Assembly: GCA_027943335.1 (NCBI GenBank)
Contig: BSBK01001538.1
Span: 1,296,001 to 1,360,000 of the forward strand
Reading direction: 5' to 3'
Source: Chamaecyparis obtusa
Lineage: Eukaryota; Streptophyta; Pinopsida; Cupressales; Cupressaceae
DNA length: 64,000 bases
How positions within the stretch are numbered: position 1 is the stretch's first letter; each line of letters starts with the position of its first letter. The notes under the pieces were generated by a model. That model was not told the DNA's origin. It worked only from the letters and a program-made list of their open reading frames with translations, and did no database searches. The position numbers and the translations under genes were made by a program. Positions 48,139 to 60,382 of this stretch are shown here, piece by piece.

Positions 48139-50043
48139 TTTTATTTTCTAGCTACTGGTTACTGATTTTCTTTTCTGGCTATTGGTATAAGGATAGTAAT
48201 TGATATGGAGAAAAAAACCTTCCCTCATAGCCAAAAGTCTAGAAAATTTTGAGAAAGGAGAGAAACCATACTATGAGGAGAACAAGTTACATTTATGAGA
48301 GGGGAAGTTTTTCACAAGAAAATCTAAGAATTGGAAGATGTTACATAGATTATAATGATTTTATAGGACGAAAGATACAAAATAGATTAACTAGAACTGG
48401 ATTAACAACATAATTATTATCATTTACATGATAGAATCATATAAAATCTATTGCATCAACTTTGGATTACTAATATGGTGAAGGTAGACATGTCCTCTAC
48501 AATTAATTTACTACTTGTTGCCATTAGCTTAGGTATCTTTGTATATTGACATGAAATGTAATCTACCATTCTAAGCATATTATTTGTTCAACAATCAAAC
48601 AAAACTATATCTATAATCATGGCATTCTAATATCTAGTTCATTTAAACTGTAACATGATGAAATTATATTGAACCCTATAAACCACTACATTCACTATTG
48701 TTTATCACTTATTTCTTAACACATTGGGCTCAATGTTATTGTGTATCATGATATCTATCTAGTTTTGCATGATCTAATGGATGCCTAGGCTATTCATCCC
48801 CTTTGAATTTATTTTGATCACCTCCCACTAAAAGCCACTATAGTTTGACCTTATTTGAGCATTTATTACTTCTCCTTTATCCTGGCTCATTGCCATTACT
48901 CCATGAGACTTCCTTTTCAAACTATCCTTCCAAACATCATGGGCCTTGGTCTTTGTAACAGTAACATCTTGACCTATGATCTTTAACCCTCAACACACCT
49001 ATTCTTCTAGAGAGGTCTGCACACCCATTATTTATCATTGTGATTTGACTACTACTATCATTGTCTTCTTAACACTATAGTTATTCTTGCTTTCAAGGTT
49101 TGAATAGGTCACTACCTTTATCCCCTTATTTCATCCTTTTGTGTAGAAGACCCTCATAGGCCAGTGTGTCGATGCTCACTAATATTTTACTTTGAGCTTT
49201 AACACATGAATGTCATCATTTATATCATCTTGAATGCTACTCTAGTAGCCCTCTCTATGCCTTTGTATGCCATAGTCCCATATCATTTTCTGATCACTAT
49301 TTTAACATTCCTCAACACTGTTTTATACCTTGTAACAAAAGATCCCACTATTTTCACTAATCTTCATTCATTCCCTATGACTATTTTAGAATTTTCCACT
49401 CAGTTTTTTCTCATTCATGATATCATTATTTTGTTGTTATGAAACAAGCCAGTGATATCAATGGTATAGAACTTCCATCACTATATTCAATCATTTTTAT
49501 GTCAATAAATCTTCTTGTTACACGTCATCACCATCATTGTGTTTTGACATCTATTTAGACCAACAATATCTTAAAATGATGCTCATCTTCATTTGGATAT
49601 ACTCTCCTATTTTTGTAATTTCCTCTATTACAGATAATAGAATTATTCATTTTAAATAATAGCCCGAATATTTTGTTTTTCAAGTAAGGCCATTGTCTAG
49701 TTTCTTGACAATTATCTCTTCAGATACAACTTGTTGTAACATCATCTAGATTTTAAGGCATGTACCAAAGTCCTCTTTATTTTTCTCATGAATTTCATAT
49801 GCCTTGAATGATCCTCATATATAATTTCCTTTATTTGTACAATATCACTATCGAGGCTATGACAATGACTATCATTATCTTGAGATGATCTTGTTCATTG
49901 TCTTGAAAATTGATCTCCACTATTTTTATTGCATTCATATCTATGACTATTTGTTCAAAAAGAGGATGATCCGAGCTTGATGTTTGTAGAAGTAATACTG
50001 GTCTTTGTTGTTCTATTCTAATAATGGATGTGACTACTCTTTT
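48139..50043. other. Intergenic sequence, nothing recognised
   Basis: AT-rich with short chance ORFs only (49206-49442 plus, 49831-50082 minus, the latter running into the LTR). No LTR pair or domain was recognised. Confidence 0.5.
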
Positions 50044-50048
50044 GATAT
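50044..50048. repeat. Tat-C target site duplication, left copy
   Basis: gatat here and at 61634-61638. Confidence 0.92.
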
Positions 50049-51298
50049 TGTGTGTGTGAATTTTGTACCTAGCTGCAGACACAACACTTCAGTAAAACAT
50101 TAGGGGTTAGTAAAATCAAAATCTGCAAGTGAATGAAACTAAGCTAACCAGGTGATTTACTGCCTTCTAGTAGGTGCGAGTATGATGTTCTCAGATTGAA
50201 ATAGAGATTAGTGATGATGTAACACCTAAATGAAGGATTTGAATGCAAAAAGAATGAAAGACTGTATGAATGCAGATTAATCTATATTTTTGTATTTTCT
50301 GTGCAATAATATGAAAAACTGTATGAATCTAAGCTAGATGAATGAAATTGAATGCAAATTTAACCTAAGAATGACATGAATGAAAATGAATTCTATGATA
50401 TGAAAACTATGCAAACCATGATCAACAATGAAAGATCTCACAAATCACCTATCGCAAGTGCTTAATCCTTCAATCGCCAATTCGTGAGAGTAATTGTGCA
50501 AATTTGAGTGTTGATAATTATGAAGAGCTGAGCCTTGATTTTATAGAAATCCAGGGCTTTGAGAATGTAGGAGAAAAGCCATAAATCATTCTTGATAAAT
50601 TCAGGTTGATTTTTGAGTTATCAAGAAATCAGAGATAATTAACTCACAAAAATTATGCAAAAATAGTGTTTAACTCAAAATAGAGTTTAGATAAGATTTC
50701 AACTCATCATCAGATGTTGAGTTTCAATTTTAAAATTGATTGTTAATTTCTAGTTGCCTGCTTTTTTGTTTGTGCATGATTTATTTTGAATTAATTTAAA
50801 AATAAAGTGATTTATTCTCAACTTAACTGATTTTTGAATTAAAACAATTGATTTATGGGTTAATCAATTATTAAATCAAACTTTATTCTAAAACTATATT
50901 ATTAAAAATTGACAATTGACATTAATTAATTAAATAAGAATTTAATCAATTAGTCATGAGATTTTTGATTTATTGTCAAAATTAAATAATACAATTTAGG
51001 AATAAATTTAATTAAATAATTAAGTGGCAGTATTAAATCTAATTAATTAAATATTTAGAATATTTAATTAATCAAACTTTAGGATAAATAGGATTTATCA
51101 CCAAATAATCATTAAATCAAAGATAATTAGGATAAATAGGAATATTGCTAGGAGTATTCCCTGATGTAGAATTTAAGATAATCAATCAGGATTCGATAAT
51201 GTGTAGATGTGCCTTAGGTTAGGACTTTGATGTCGATTTCATTCGATTTGAAGATGTAGGAGGTTAATGAACCTATAGCCCATTTTTGGGGTATTACA
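50049..51298 (-). repeat. Tat-C 3' LTR (1250 bp)
   Basis: The plus strand starts with five TG repeats and ends gtattaca; on the minus strand it starts TGTAATACCCC. Contains AT-rich ttaattaa tracts at 50920-51060. A TATA-like box corresponds to that of the other copy. Confidence 0.94.
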
Positions 51299-51313
51299 TT
51301 TTGCCCCTCTTTG
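51299..51313 (-). promoter_or_regulatory. Tat-C polypurine tract
   Basis: Minus-strand CAAAGAGGGGCAAAA directly before the LTR. Confidence 0.93.
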
Positions 51314-51802
51314 AATCACTGTGTGAAGCGTAGTGGTTCAAAGAATAATCTATGTATGATATACATGTTTGAGATTAATTTGAAAGATTAATCGATTTTG
51401 AGACAGAAACTGATTGAAAGATTTTGAAGATGCAAGATTTAGGCCCTGATTGACCAAAGATGATGTTAACTATAGCAATGATGAACCAGTGATTAGGAAA
51501 AAGTGCCAAAATGTCTAATTCTAAACCTTATGACTGCGAAGAAGTGAGTGACCGATTCTAGACCTGATTATCCCAAGAGAATCATATTGGTATCACATCA
51601 GGAACCCATCAGTTATGAAGAAACAAGGAAATAACACTAATGAACCGTTGGTTACGAAAGTTGATATAGTTTACAAGATAGATTTAGGATACTAGATTGA
51701 TATGGATCTCGATGAATCTAATATGCCCCAAGAGATGATAGATATGCCCCAAGCGATGAGGAATTTTGATGAATCAGTAACTAGACATGGTTGTTGTCTT
51801 GA
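51314..51802 (-). other. Residual Tat-C 3' UTR; integrase missing
   Basis: Only about 0.5 kb lies between the second RNase H and the PPT. No integrase motif can be read in any frame. It contains a short duplication (gatatgccccaag, twice, near 51721-51760). The left end of the deletion is just after the FSYL motif, which in Tat-A is about 20 residues before integrase. Confidence 0.8.
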
Positions 51803-52375
51803 TTAGTGAGGAAAGAAATCAAGAATGATTTGGTATTGGAGATAGGAGAAAAGGTTTTTGTGTCGGGATGAATCATGACCAACAATAATGTAGATCATGT
51901 GGGTTTTGGGGGAATCATATGTAGGATAAGATAGTGCTTCCACTAGGAACTTGTAGTGTAGCTCATGTTCAGGCTGTTGTAATAAAGTAGATAGCGTTGC
52001 CATAGCATCGCCAGCCTTGTTCTTTGTTCTAGGTATTTTCTCAAATGTGATAGATATGAAATATTTCTTTAGATCATCTACCATTCTCTTGTATGGGATC
52101 AACTTTCCATCTTTTGTTTGGTATACATCATTGACTTGGTGTATTACAAGTTGTGAGTCTCCATGAATGTGTAATTCTGTTACTCTCCACTCAATTTCTA
52201 TCTTCATGCTGTTAAGAAGGGCTTCATATTCAACAATATTGTTTGTGCAAGGAAACTTGATTCTGAATGCTTTAGAGATTGAGTATCCTTGAGGAGTGAT
52301 GAACAATATGCCTACTCTAGATCCATTCTATGTATAGGAGCCATCAAAGAACAACTTCCATGATCTAGAGGATAG
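51803..52375 (-). pseudogene. Tat-C second RNase H (archaeal-type), nearly intact
   Basis: On the minus strand: WKLFFDGSYT near 52355, a stop, then GSRVGILFITPQGYSISK. NNIVEYEALL near 52230, HGDSQLVIHQVND near 52155 and NKAGDAMATLSTLL near 52010 follow. All catalytic acids (D, E, D, D) appear present. The only break seen is the stop near 52327. It ends soon after FSYL, where the integrase deletion starts. It would degrade RNA in RNA-DNA hybrids. Confidence 0.88.
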
Positions 52376-53885
52376 GTTCATGATTGAGGAATCTGGGAAT
52401 TCCATTTGCATTGGTGTATCATCAAACAATGGTGCGTCAGCTAGTTGATTTGCAATTACCTAGCCTTTGATAGATTTTATTTCAACATATTCAATGTCAA
52501 ATTCACTTAATAACATTACCTATTTAGCTAGTCTACCTATGAGGGAAACTTTGCTTAGTAGGTACTTTAGTGGATCAATTTTAGCTACCAAATGCGTGGT
52601 ATTAGCTAACATGTAGTGTCTCAGTTTCTGTGATGCAAAGATCATAGCTAGACAAGATTTCTCAATCATGGAATAGTTCTTCTCATATGCTACCAATGTT
52701 CTACTGATATAGTATATAGCTCTTTCCTTCTTGTTCTCATCATGTTGTGCTAGTAATGCCCCCAATGATGTATTTGTGGTGGAGACATATAAGATCAATG
52801 GCTTCCCTTGCATAGGAGGCATCAAAATAGAAGGATTTGATAGATATTTCTTGATATGATTAAAGTTATTTTCACATTCCTCATTCCATGCAAAGGTCTC
52901 ACCTTTATGTAATGTCTTTGTGAAAGGTTTTGATATGTCTACTAGCTGAGATATGAAGCATCTAATAGATTGTACTCTCCCTTGTAATGTTCTCATTTGA
53001 TTGATATTCTTGGGAGGTTGCATCTCCATGATGGCTTTAACTTTAGCTGGATCCAATTTAATTCATTTCTTTGAAACTATGTAGCCTACGAGCTTTCCAA
53101 AAGTGACACCAAAAGAACACTTCTTAGGGTTCAGTTTGAGACTAAACTTCTCCATTCTATCTAGTATTTTGCTCAAATCATTTAGATGTTCAGATCTTAT
53201 CATAGATTTTTCTAAAGTATCATCAACATAATCCTCCATAGTTTGATGCATCATGTCATGAAAAATAGATGTCATAGCCCTCTGATATGTAGCACCAAAA
53301 TTCTTAAGCCCAAATGGCATGACATTCCAATAGAAGGTACCCCATGCACATGTGAAAGCAGTTTTCTCTTAATCTTATGGAGCAATTTTTATTTGGTTGT
53401 ATCTAGAAAAACCATCCATTAAAGAATACATCTCGAAGCCCGAAGTCATGTCCACTATCATATCAATATTAGGTAATGGAAAATCATCCTTAGGACATGC
53501 TTTGTTTACATCTCTAAAATTTGTGCATACTCTAATTGATTTATCTAGTTTAGAAATAGGTACAATATTAGAGATCCGTTCAGCATAATCAATGACACAG
53601 ATGAATCCAACTTTTAGTAGTTTCTCTAATTTAGCTTTGACCAAGAGTGCAACATGTGGATGCATCTTTCTTAATTTTTGCTTAATAGGTTTGACCCCTG
53701 GAGCTATAGATAAATGGTGCATTATAAGATCAAGATCCAACCCTGGCATATCTGAATATCTCCATGCAAAGTTGATCTTCTTTTCTGTGAAGAATGTTGT
53801 AAATTTTTGCCTTTCTTCTTCTAATAAGGATTGTGCTACATGGATCAACTGTGGTTCTTCTACTGTTCCCAAGTTGATGGATTGA
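52376..53885 (-). pseudogene. Tat-C reverse transcriptase and RNase H, broken by few stops
   Basis: Single frame from 53885. On the minus strand: VKPIKQKLRKMHPHVALLVK near 53690, NKACPKDDFPLPNIDMIVDM (from about 53508), MDGFSRYNQIKIAP near 53400. The catalytic YVDD at 53219-53230 is intact. KERAIYYISRTL near 52720 keeps the arginine lost in Tat-A and Tat-B. RNase H has LGALLAQHDENKKE near 52750. Stops were seen near 53370 (two, close together), 53060 and 52515. It is the same reading frame as the second RNase H, so the polyprotein is unusually well kept. Confidence 0.92.
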
Positions 53886-55272
53886 GTGGGCTCAATTAAA
53901 ACTAGAGATTTGTCCTATAAATGACTCGAAAGGACATCAAATATCTCATCCTTAGGTGGCTCAGAGAGGTTTTCACCTTCGAATACATCTTTTATTTTTA
54001 CTTTTGTAGGTTCTAAGACTGCCACAAATGGTTTTCACCCTCAAAACTCTTTTTCTTTTTCTTTTTATTCTTATTCTTTTGACTAAGATACTTGATGTCC
54101 AACTCCATCATGCTAATGCTTGGTTCACTGATGGAAGTCCTCATAGGCTCAACTGTATTGAGGTAGCAAGCAAGGGCATATTCATTTGGAAAGGTATAGA
54201 TACCTTGACTCAGAGTGGTGGAAGTTTGGTCAAGAAGTTTGGGATATTGGATAGTCAAAGTGGTGAAAGATTGGGAAATAGTGTTTACGGATACGAATCT
54301 ATCATCATTGGTCCTAACCTAACTCTTGAGTTTGAAGGTGATATTACAAATCAAAATGTTCAATACATGAATAGGTTCAATGTCATTGTGGGAGTCCACT
54401 TCAGCCATTGGTGGATCAGACTCGTTAAGTTCATTATTTCACTCTAGACTTACATTGGGTTTAGGTGCATATTGGTGAACAACATCAATATGTTTTTCTG
54501 TGATAAGCTTATCTTCCTCTGGAATGGCTCCCCATTCATAGTCATTTGATTCCTCATCTATGCCTCTAGGAAAATTAAGAACATGAGTAAAGTCAGGATG
54601 AATACCCCAAGAAGGGTTACCCTTAGATTTTGATTTGAATTCATACTCATGGGAATCTATTTTAGAATAACTACCACCTTCTTCTTTGTTTGTTTGATTG
54701 CCTTTGAGATCAGCTAGTTCTTATGGTGCAACTGTCTCTTGTTCTATAGTAGGTTCTTGTGTTTCTACTACATTGATTCTTTTTACTAGATCATATTTAG
54801 CTTCAAGGAGGTTTTTTATTTTTTTAGGGAAACACTCATAAGGAATGAGCTCATCAGTGGTGGTGTTAGAATTATCACTATCATATTGTCCAGTTGTTTC
54901 TTCCTTTAATTGATCTGCTGTGGATGGCTCAATCTATTCTAAGACATGTGGGGAGTTCTTGTTAAGATAGAAAGGCTTCTTCTTATAGCCTAGACCTATT
55001 GTATCCTTGTTGGTTCAACCATGGTGATCAAGAGGTGATAGAAGGCCGTTACCTTGTATTACTAGAGGTCCTTTTCTAGTATATCCCATTTTTGTGATCA
55101 AATTGTCCCTTGGTCCATATGACTTATGAGGAATTTTTCTTGAAGTGGAGTCACATTTCTGGACTAATTGGGATTGAGGCTCATCCTTGTATAACCATGC
55201 AAGCATGACTTCATCTTCCTCAAACTCTTGTTTAGATACTTTTTATGTGACAAAGCTTCCATTGAATATGAC
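53886..55272 (-). pseudogene. Tat-C G-patch-like motif and linker
   Basis: The motif runs on the minus strand from KMGY (start at 55092) to GLGY (end at 54985), with GNGLLSPL between. The rest is an acidic linker with an extreme lysine run near 54055 (NKNKKKKKK). The string YALACYLNTVEPM near 54190 has a counterpart in Tat-A. Stops near 55014, 54930, 54720, 54445 and 54310. The plus-strand ORF 54028-54447, which looks like a signal peptide, is the antisense of the lysine run and is not a gene. Confidence 0.6.
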
Positions 55273-56214
55273 CTAGGATTCTTTAGCTATAGGTTTCAAT
55301 TTGTCAGAAGGTTGTCCATAAGATTTAGGGGACAACGGGAGAGATGTGAGAGATAAAACTAGTTCCATTGTGTATTCTCCCATACCATTGTCTTTGATTT
55401 TGACTTCTTTAGCAATGTCTTCCATTTTGGATGTTGAAGCAACATCTATCTGCTTAGTGGAAGATTCTATATTATTGGGAACAAGTTTATCAACACTTTC
55501 TTTCAAAGCATTGCAAGTTGTGTATAGGTCTACTAGAATCAACACCTCTACTTCTCCATAAGGAAATTTCACACATTGATGGTATGTGGAAGGCATAGCT
55601 CTCATTTCATGTATCCAGGGTCTTCCTAGAAGGATGTTGTAAGCCAAAGGTAGATCAAGAACTTGACATATGGTGTCTCTAATAACAGGTCCCGTTCTGA
55701 TAGGTAAGACAATAGTTCCCTTGGAAGATCTTTCTTGCTCATCATATGCTTTGATAGTTATCTTCTTCTTAGGATCAATGGTAGCTTCAGAGAATCCCAA
55801 TTGTGTGATCAAGCTGTAAGAACAAATGTTGAGACTAGTGCCTCCATCTATCAACACGCATTTGACATGATGGTTTTGGATCAAGACTTCAACGTGCAAG
55901 GGTTGGTATTGCAGATGACTTAAGGAATTATCATCTTCCTCTAAAAAGGATATATACTGTGGAGACGTTAGATGGACAACCATAGTCTGGAATCTATCTA
56001 AATCAAGGTTGTCAAGAACATTAGATCTGAGCAGAGCTTTGTCTAGAATGGCTCTATGAGCTAGAGATATCCGAAGCAACTCAAAGATGGAGATTTTTGC
56101 ATTTGTATGCTGGAGTTGTTGGATAATACTATATGATGTAGGCCTCGTGTCTTTAGGGTTTGAGGATTTATATGAAGTCTTTTGTTTAGAAGTAGATGAA
56201 AGATTAAAAGGCAT
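55273..56214 (-). pseudogene. Tat-C aspartic protease region, open over 313 codons
   Basis: This open stretch has the active site LIDGGTSLN near 55840-55860. It continues ITIKAYDEQERSSKG near 55735 and LAYNILLGRPWIHEM near 55620. It is the best-kept protease in the window, with no internal stop. It is out of frame with gag upstream, and the following linker begins after a short break. It would cut the polyprotein. Whether it still encodes an active enzyme is unknown. Confidence 0.88.
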
Positions 56215-57842
56215 CTTAGGGACATTGTATGAATCTAGGATTTGTCCTTGTAGATGTGCCTGAGCTTGTGATCAAGTAACTACGTTAGCTGATTGATTTT
56301 TTGTATCTCTTCTTACAATTGTGATGACATTGCAATGCTCAGATAGGCATGGTTCAACCATATTGATGAAAACATTGTTTCCAGAGTAGGCATAATTGAC
56401 TTTAGCACCCATATTAGGTTGAGAAGAAGAATCTTCTTTACTATGTTTCAAAAATGGTTCCATGAATGTTGTATGATCATTATTGCTTTTATGATTGTCA
56501 ATCATGATTTCTCCATTATCAATTTTATCTTGTATGAGGTGTTTCAAGTGTACACAATTATTGGTTTTATGACCCTTATTATGATGGAAGTCACATAAAT
56601 TAGTCTCTTTCCACCATTTTGGTTTAGGTTTAGGATCAAATGGTCAGATCTCAGGCAAGTAAATGATGTTGTTAGCCAACAGAGTTTTCATGGTAGATTC
56701 CAAGGACTCTCCAAGAGGAGTGAATTTGTGGTTAGGATCTGTAGACCAAGGTTTGTAAGTAGATGGCTTCTTTTTAGATTCTATCGCCTTAGCTTCAGAA
56801 TCTTTGATGGCTTGGGTGCCAATAGTTAGATTGAAAGCAGGTTCCTTAGAAGGGGCACGGATATTATCAACAATGCCATCTGTGACAACACCTTTATTCT
56901 TGTTCCAATTTTTCCTTTATCTTTAGAATTAGATCCAGATTCATACTTGTCCTTTTGAAGTGATATGTCTCCTTTTTGTACAAGTACTTTCTCAAATTTT
57001 ATTGCATTTTCTACCATCTTATCAAAGGATGTATGATTCTACATTTGCAAATGGTAGTTGAGTTCTGGAACAAGATTGTTGATGAAAATTTCTAGCTTCT
57101 CAGTTTCTGGAATGGGTCTAGCATATAGAGAAAAATTCTTCCTCCATCTCTTGAGAAAAGTCAGGAATGGTTCTCCTGAGTATTGTTTCAAATTGCAAAT
57201 GTCGATCATGGTGACTGGATGCTGGATATTGTAGGAGTATTGTTGATAGAACAATTTGATTAACTCCTCAAAAGTTTTGATAGTTGGAGGCATTTTTGAG
57301 AACCAATGAATGGATGACCCTCCTAGAGATTGAGGGAAAAGACACATTAAGTAGGTTGATTCATGCACAAACTCCATAGATTGAGTACATAATTCTCTAA
57401 CATGATCTTGAGGATCAGAGTTTCCATCATACTTATCATATTTAGGCATTTCCACTCTTTTAGGGAAATGCAACATGTACAAGTCTTTATCAAATGGAAA
57501 AGGACATAGAGCTTCCATGGAGATCTCCTTAGGTTCCTTTCCTTTTTTAAGTTTCTTAAGTTTGACTTGTATGGCATGCATCTATTTCATCATAGTGGTG
57601 ATTGGAGTTTCTTCCTCATGCATAATGATATCTTCAACATTAAAGTTGGGAGGAAGTTTAGCCCCTTGACGAGCTAATTCTAGGAAGTATGTTTCTCTAT
57701 CTTCCTTCAAGAAATGCCTCATCATTTTCTTGAAGTCATCATCATTTTGATATCGAGAAATTTCAAAAGGTGTGGGTTCTCGATCCATACCATGTTGAGA
57801 GTGATGTCCTTGAGACCTATGATTTGTTCCTCTATGAGACAT
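56215..57842 (-). pseudogene. Tat-C gag, broken
   Basis: It starts at the ATG at 57842 (MSHRGTNHRSQGHHSQHGMD). A TGA/TAG-type stop near 57582 separates it from the core in the same frame: CPFPFDKDLYMLHFPKRVEM near 57500, YDKYDGNSDPQDHV near 57430, CLFPQSLGGSSIHWF near 57340. A stop lies near 57037, and the frame changes near 56870. The zinc knuckle LCDFHHNKGHKTNNC near 56552-56600 keeps all four ligands, unlike Tat-A and Tat-B. Gag would form the particle and package RNA. Confidence 0.88.
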
Positions 57843-58577
57843 GTTAGGAGTTTTAGGACTCCCTGGAATAGATTGATGTAGAGATTTTTGATTGACTCCT
57901 TGGATTGATGGAGGAGGGGGTATGTAACCAATTTTTAATCAAAGATTGCCAAGACTGTAGTCTTTATAAAGACCTGAATTGTAGAGTTTGTCAAAGGTTG
58001 GACCCACATGAGTAGACAGAGGTAAGGTATGAGATGCTTCTCTGGATTTCTTGCGTGATGAAGCTCGAGTTTCCACCATTAACCTTGGGTGAAGCAAGAG
58101 AGAAAGATGAAGGCAACTGAAGAATGACTTGATTCAAGAAGATCAAATGATGCAACCTTGTCAAGATTGAATTGATTGAAGATTAGATCAGACATAAATG
58201 AAGGATACTATGCCATAGTAGTATGGGTAGATGCCCAATAGATGGTGGGCATGAGCTCACAACACTTAGCCATTTTGTAAGAAGACTGAATTTGAATATA
58301 ATTTTGACAAGGTTTTGACACAACATGAAAAAGACTCAAATCAATAAATCAGAAGGCTAAATCAGACTCAAGAGACCATTTTAGGTAAATGATCGAATTT
58401 ATTCTAGTTTTTACTATGTTCCTGACACAGTGACTATTTTGACAGAATCTAGAAATAGGTTGTAAAAATTGGGTTTCTGACAAATTTGAGAAATCTCTGA
58501 AAACTTTTTGAAAATTCTCAAATGAGTTTTTGCTGGCTTGTACAACACTGGGTATGCTCTCAAATGACAATTGACAA

Positions 58578-58711
58578 GACTCGTATGACAATTACTACCA
58601 GGGATAATGTTCTTTTGATTTCTAGTGACAACAGTCGTATGACACAATACTGACTCCCGTACGACAATATAGGGGTTCTGAAATGACTTTTGCTCAAGAC
58701 TCATATGACAA
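58578..58711 (-). repeat. Palindromic leader motif, cluster 1 (four copies)
   Basis: Variants of GTCGTACGAC: actcgtatgac (58579), agtcgtatgac (58633), cccgtacgac (58656), actcatatgac (58699). Spacing about 20-55 bp. Confidence 0.65.
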
Positions 58712-60078
58712 TCTGAGACTGTGGGATGAATTTTGACTCTAGAGAGGAATTTTTCTTTAGATTTTGCAATTTTTAGGCTTTTAGTTTCAGATTATTGGCA
58801 AAGTTTTCTGTCCAATTTTGAAGATCTGTGTAATAGTCTATCTCAAATAACCAAGTAGATATTAGGCATGCAAAAAAATAAGCAAGGGAAGTAGGCAAAT
58901 AATCTGAAAACAATGAACAAGGGCAAAAGCAACCTTGCACATGAACAAACAATAGTGACTTAATATGCTAATCCCTAGGAGTGTTATTTGTGTATGTTCC
59001 AAAAAGTTTTTCAATAACGCACATATTCCTAGAAAATGAAAAATTTGACCTCACTAGGGTTTGTAGTAATGGTATGACTCTGCAAATTTTGTGATCTCAA
59101 GAGGGAGAACTCCAATCTAGGCACACTGGGGTTTTGACACAGTTCAAGAATTTAATCAATCAGGATCTGCTAGGGAGATCTGACAACCCAACAAGAGACC
59201 ACACCTGTGAAAATTTCCTCCACAAGGACATTTATATAGCGGCTGCTACTACCATGGTGAAAATGGCTATTATTGTTTGAGGTTTCATCCACGTGGTTGA
59301 CCCAATTAAGGGAATGTCCACTATGGTTAAACCTCTCTAAAGGTGACTCACAAAAGATACCATAGGGGGACTAGATCGGATTCAAGGATCTGGGTTTCTG
59401 GTACTATCCAAAAAGGAAGTAGAGCATAATCCCCTAGCCTCTTCACTTCACTAAAAAAAAGTAGATAGATTAATCTGACACGCTAAGATTGAAATTGTCT
59501 CACAAAGATCTATGATGTCAACCGCTTATGATCTATCAACCCCTTTGGAGAGAGAATGTATTGATCAAAAGTTGAAGACTTAAAAAATCTAGTAGAACGC
59601 AAGACAATCTCAGCATCCTCCCTACCTACAAGGGGATCCTTCATCAAGAAGAGATTCACATGCATGAACAAGTGAAAGAAGCCCACTCTCTCGAGATCAT
59701 CCACAAATAGTGTTCATAGGGCCTATTTACTATATGTAACAAATATGCAAAAAGCAAATCTATGTTTGTTTTATAGCCCAAAATGAAGTCTGTGATATGA
59801 AAGAAAGAAAAGTCACACAAGCTTGACATGTGAGAGTTCATTTTATGTCCAAATTGAAGTGTTATCAGATCATAGTAGAATACCTGAATTCCTCACAATG
59901 CATTTAGTAGATTTTACCTATTTTAGCAATTTAGTTGCACTTTTTCCAATGAAAATTAGCAAAGATCAATCAGAAACAACAAAGCTCAATTGTTAGGGTT
60001 AGCTGTTAGTCCAAATCTAAAAATCAAATCTGAAAAACTACCAAAAATTATGAAATGACAATTAAATCCTAGCACCAA

Positions 60079-60268
60079 AACTCGTACAACAGTGGGTTAC
60101 CTTTCAAGCGACAGTCTGAAAACTTGTACGATAGTGGTGTCTCACCAAATGACAAAGTTGTTCTCAAATGACAATTTGCAGTTGCTAAAATGAGCCTCAG
60201 AACCCTCAACTATCGTATGACACTTTGTAGCTTCTGGTATGACTTTCTGACAAAACTCGTATGAAAAA
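60079..60268 (-). repeat. Palindromic leader motif, cluster 2 (four or five copies)
   Basis: Variants of the same motif at about 60081 (ctcgtacaac), 60123 (cttgtacgat), 60210 (ctatcgtatgac), 60233 (weak) and 60255 (actcgtatga). It lies just downstream of the PBS in element orientation. Confidence 0.6.
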
Positions 60269-60359
60269 TGTACGGATAGAGAATAAAATTGCGAGATAGA
60301 CCAGAAAATGATAGAAAATAGATAGAAATCAAAATAGAAGAGATGGAAACCCATTTCAG

Positions 60360-60378
60360 GGCCCCACGATGAGTGCCA
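60360..60378 (-). promoter_or_regulatory. Tat-C primer binding site
   Basis: Minus-strand TGGCACTCATCGTGGGGCC starts four bases from the LTR end. It resembles the Tat-B site. The tRNA was not identified. Confidence 0.7.
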
Positions 60379-60382
60379 AAAA

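Larger units (their letters stand above)
57843..60362 (-). other. Tat-C 5' untranslated leader
   Basis: About 2.5 kb with no gene. Two clusters of a palindromic motif (58578-58711 and 60079-60268) are its main feature. Short ORFs, such as 58349-58704 minus, are not supported by any domain. Confidence 0.75.

Noticed and set aside
49206..49442. Hydrophobic plus-strand ORF of 78 codons
   Set aside because: AT-rich intergenic sequence; hydrophobic bias expected from T-rich codons; no domain.
54028..54447. Plus-strand ORF with a signal-peptide-like hydrophobic start
   Set aside because: It is antisense to the lysine-rich linker of Tat-C; AAA/AAG runs read backwards give phenylalanine and leucine.
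58578..60268. CRISPR-like repeat array
   Set aside because: The motif is short, diverged and irregularly spaced within a eukaryotic retroelement leader.
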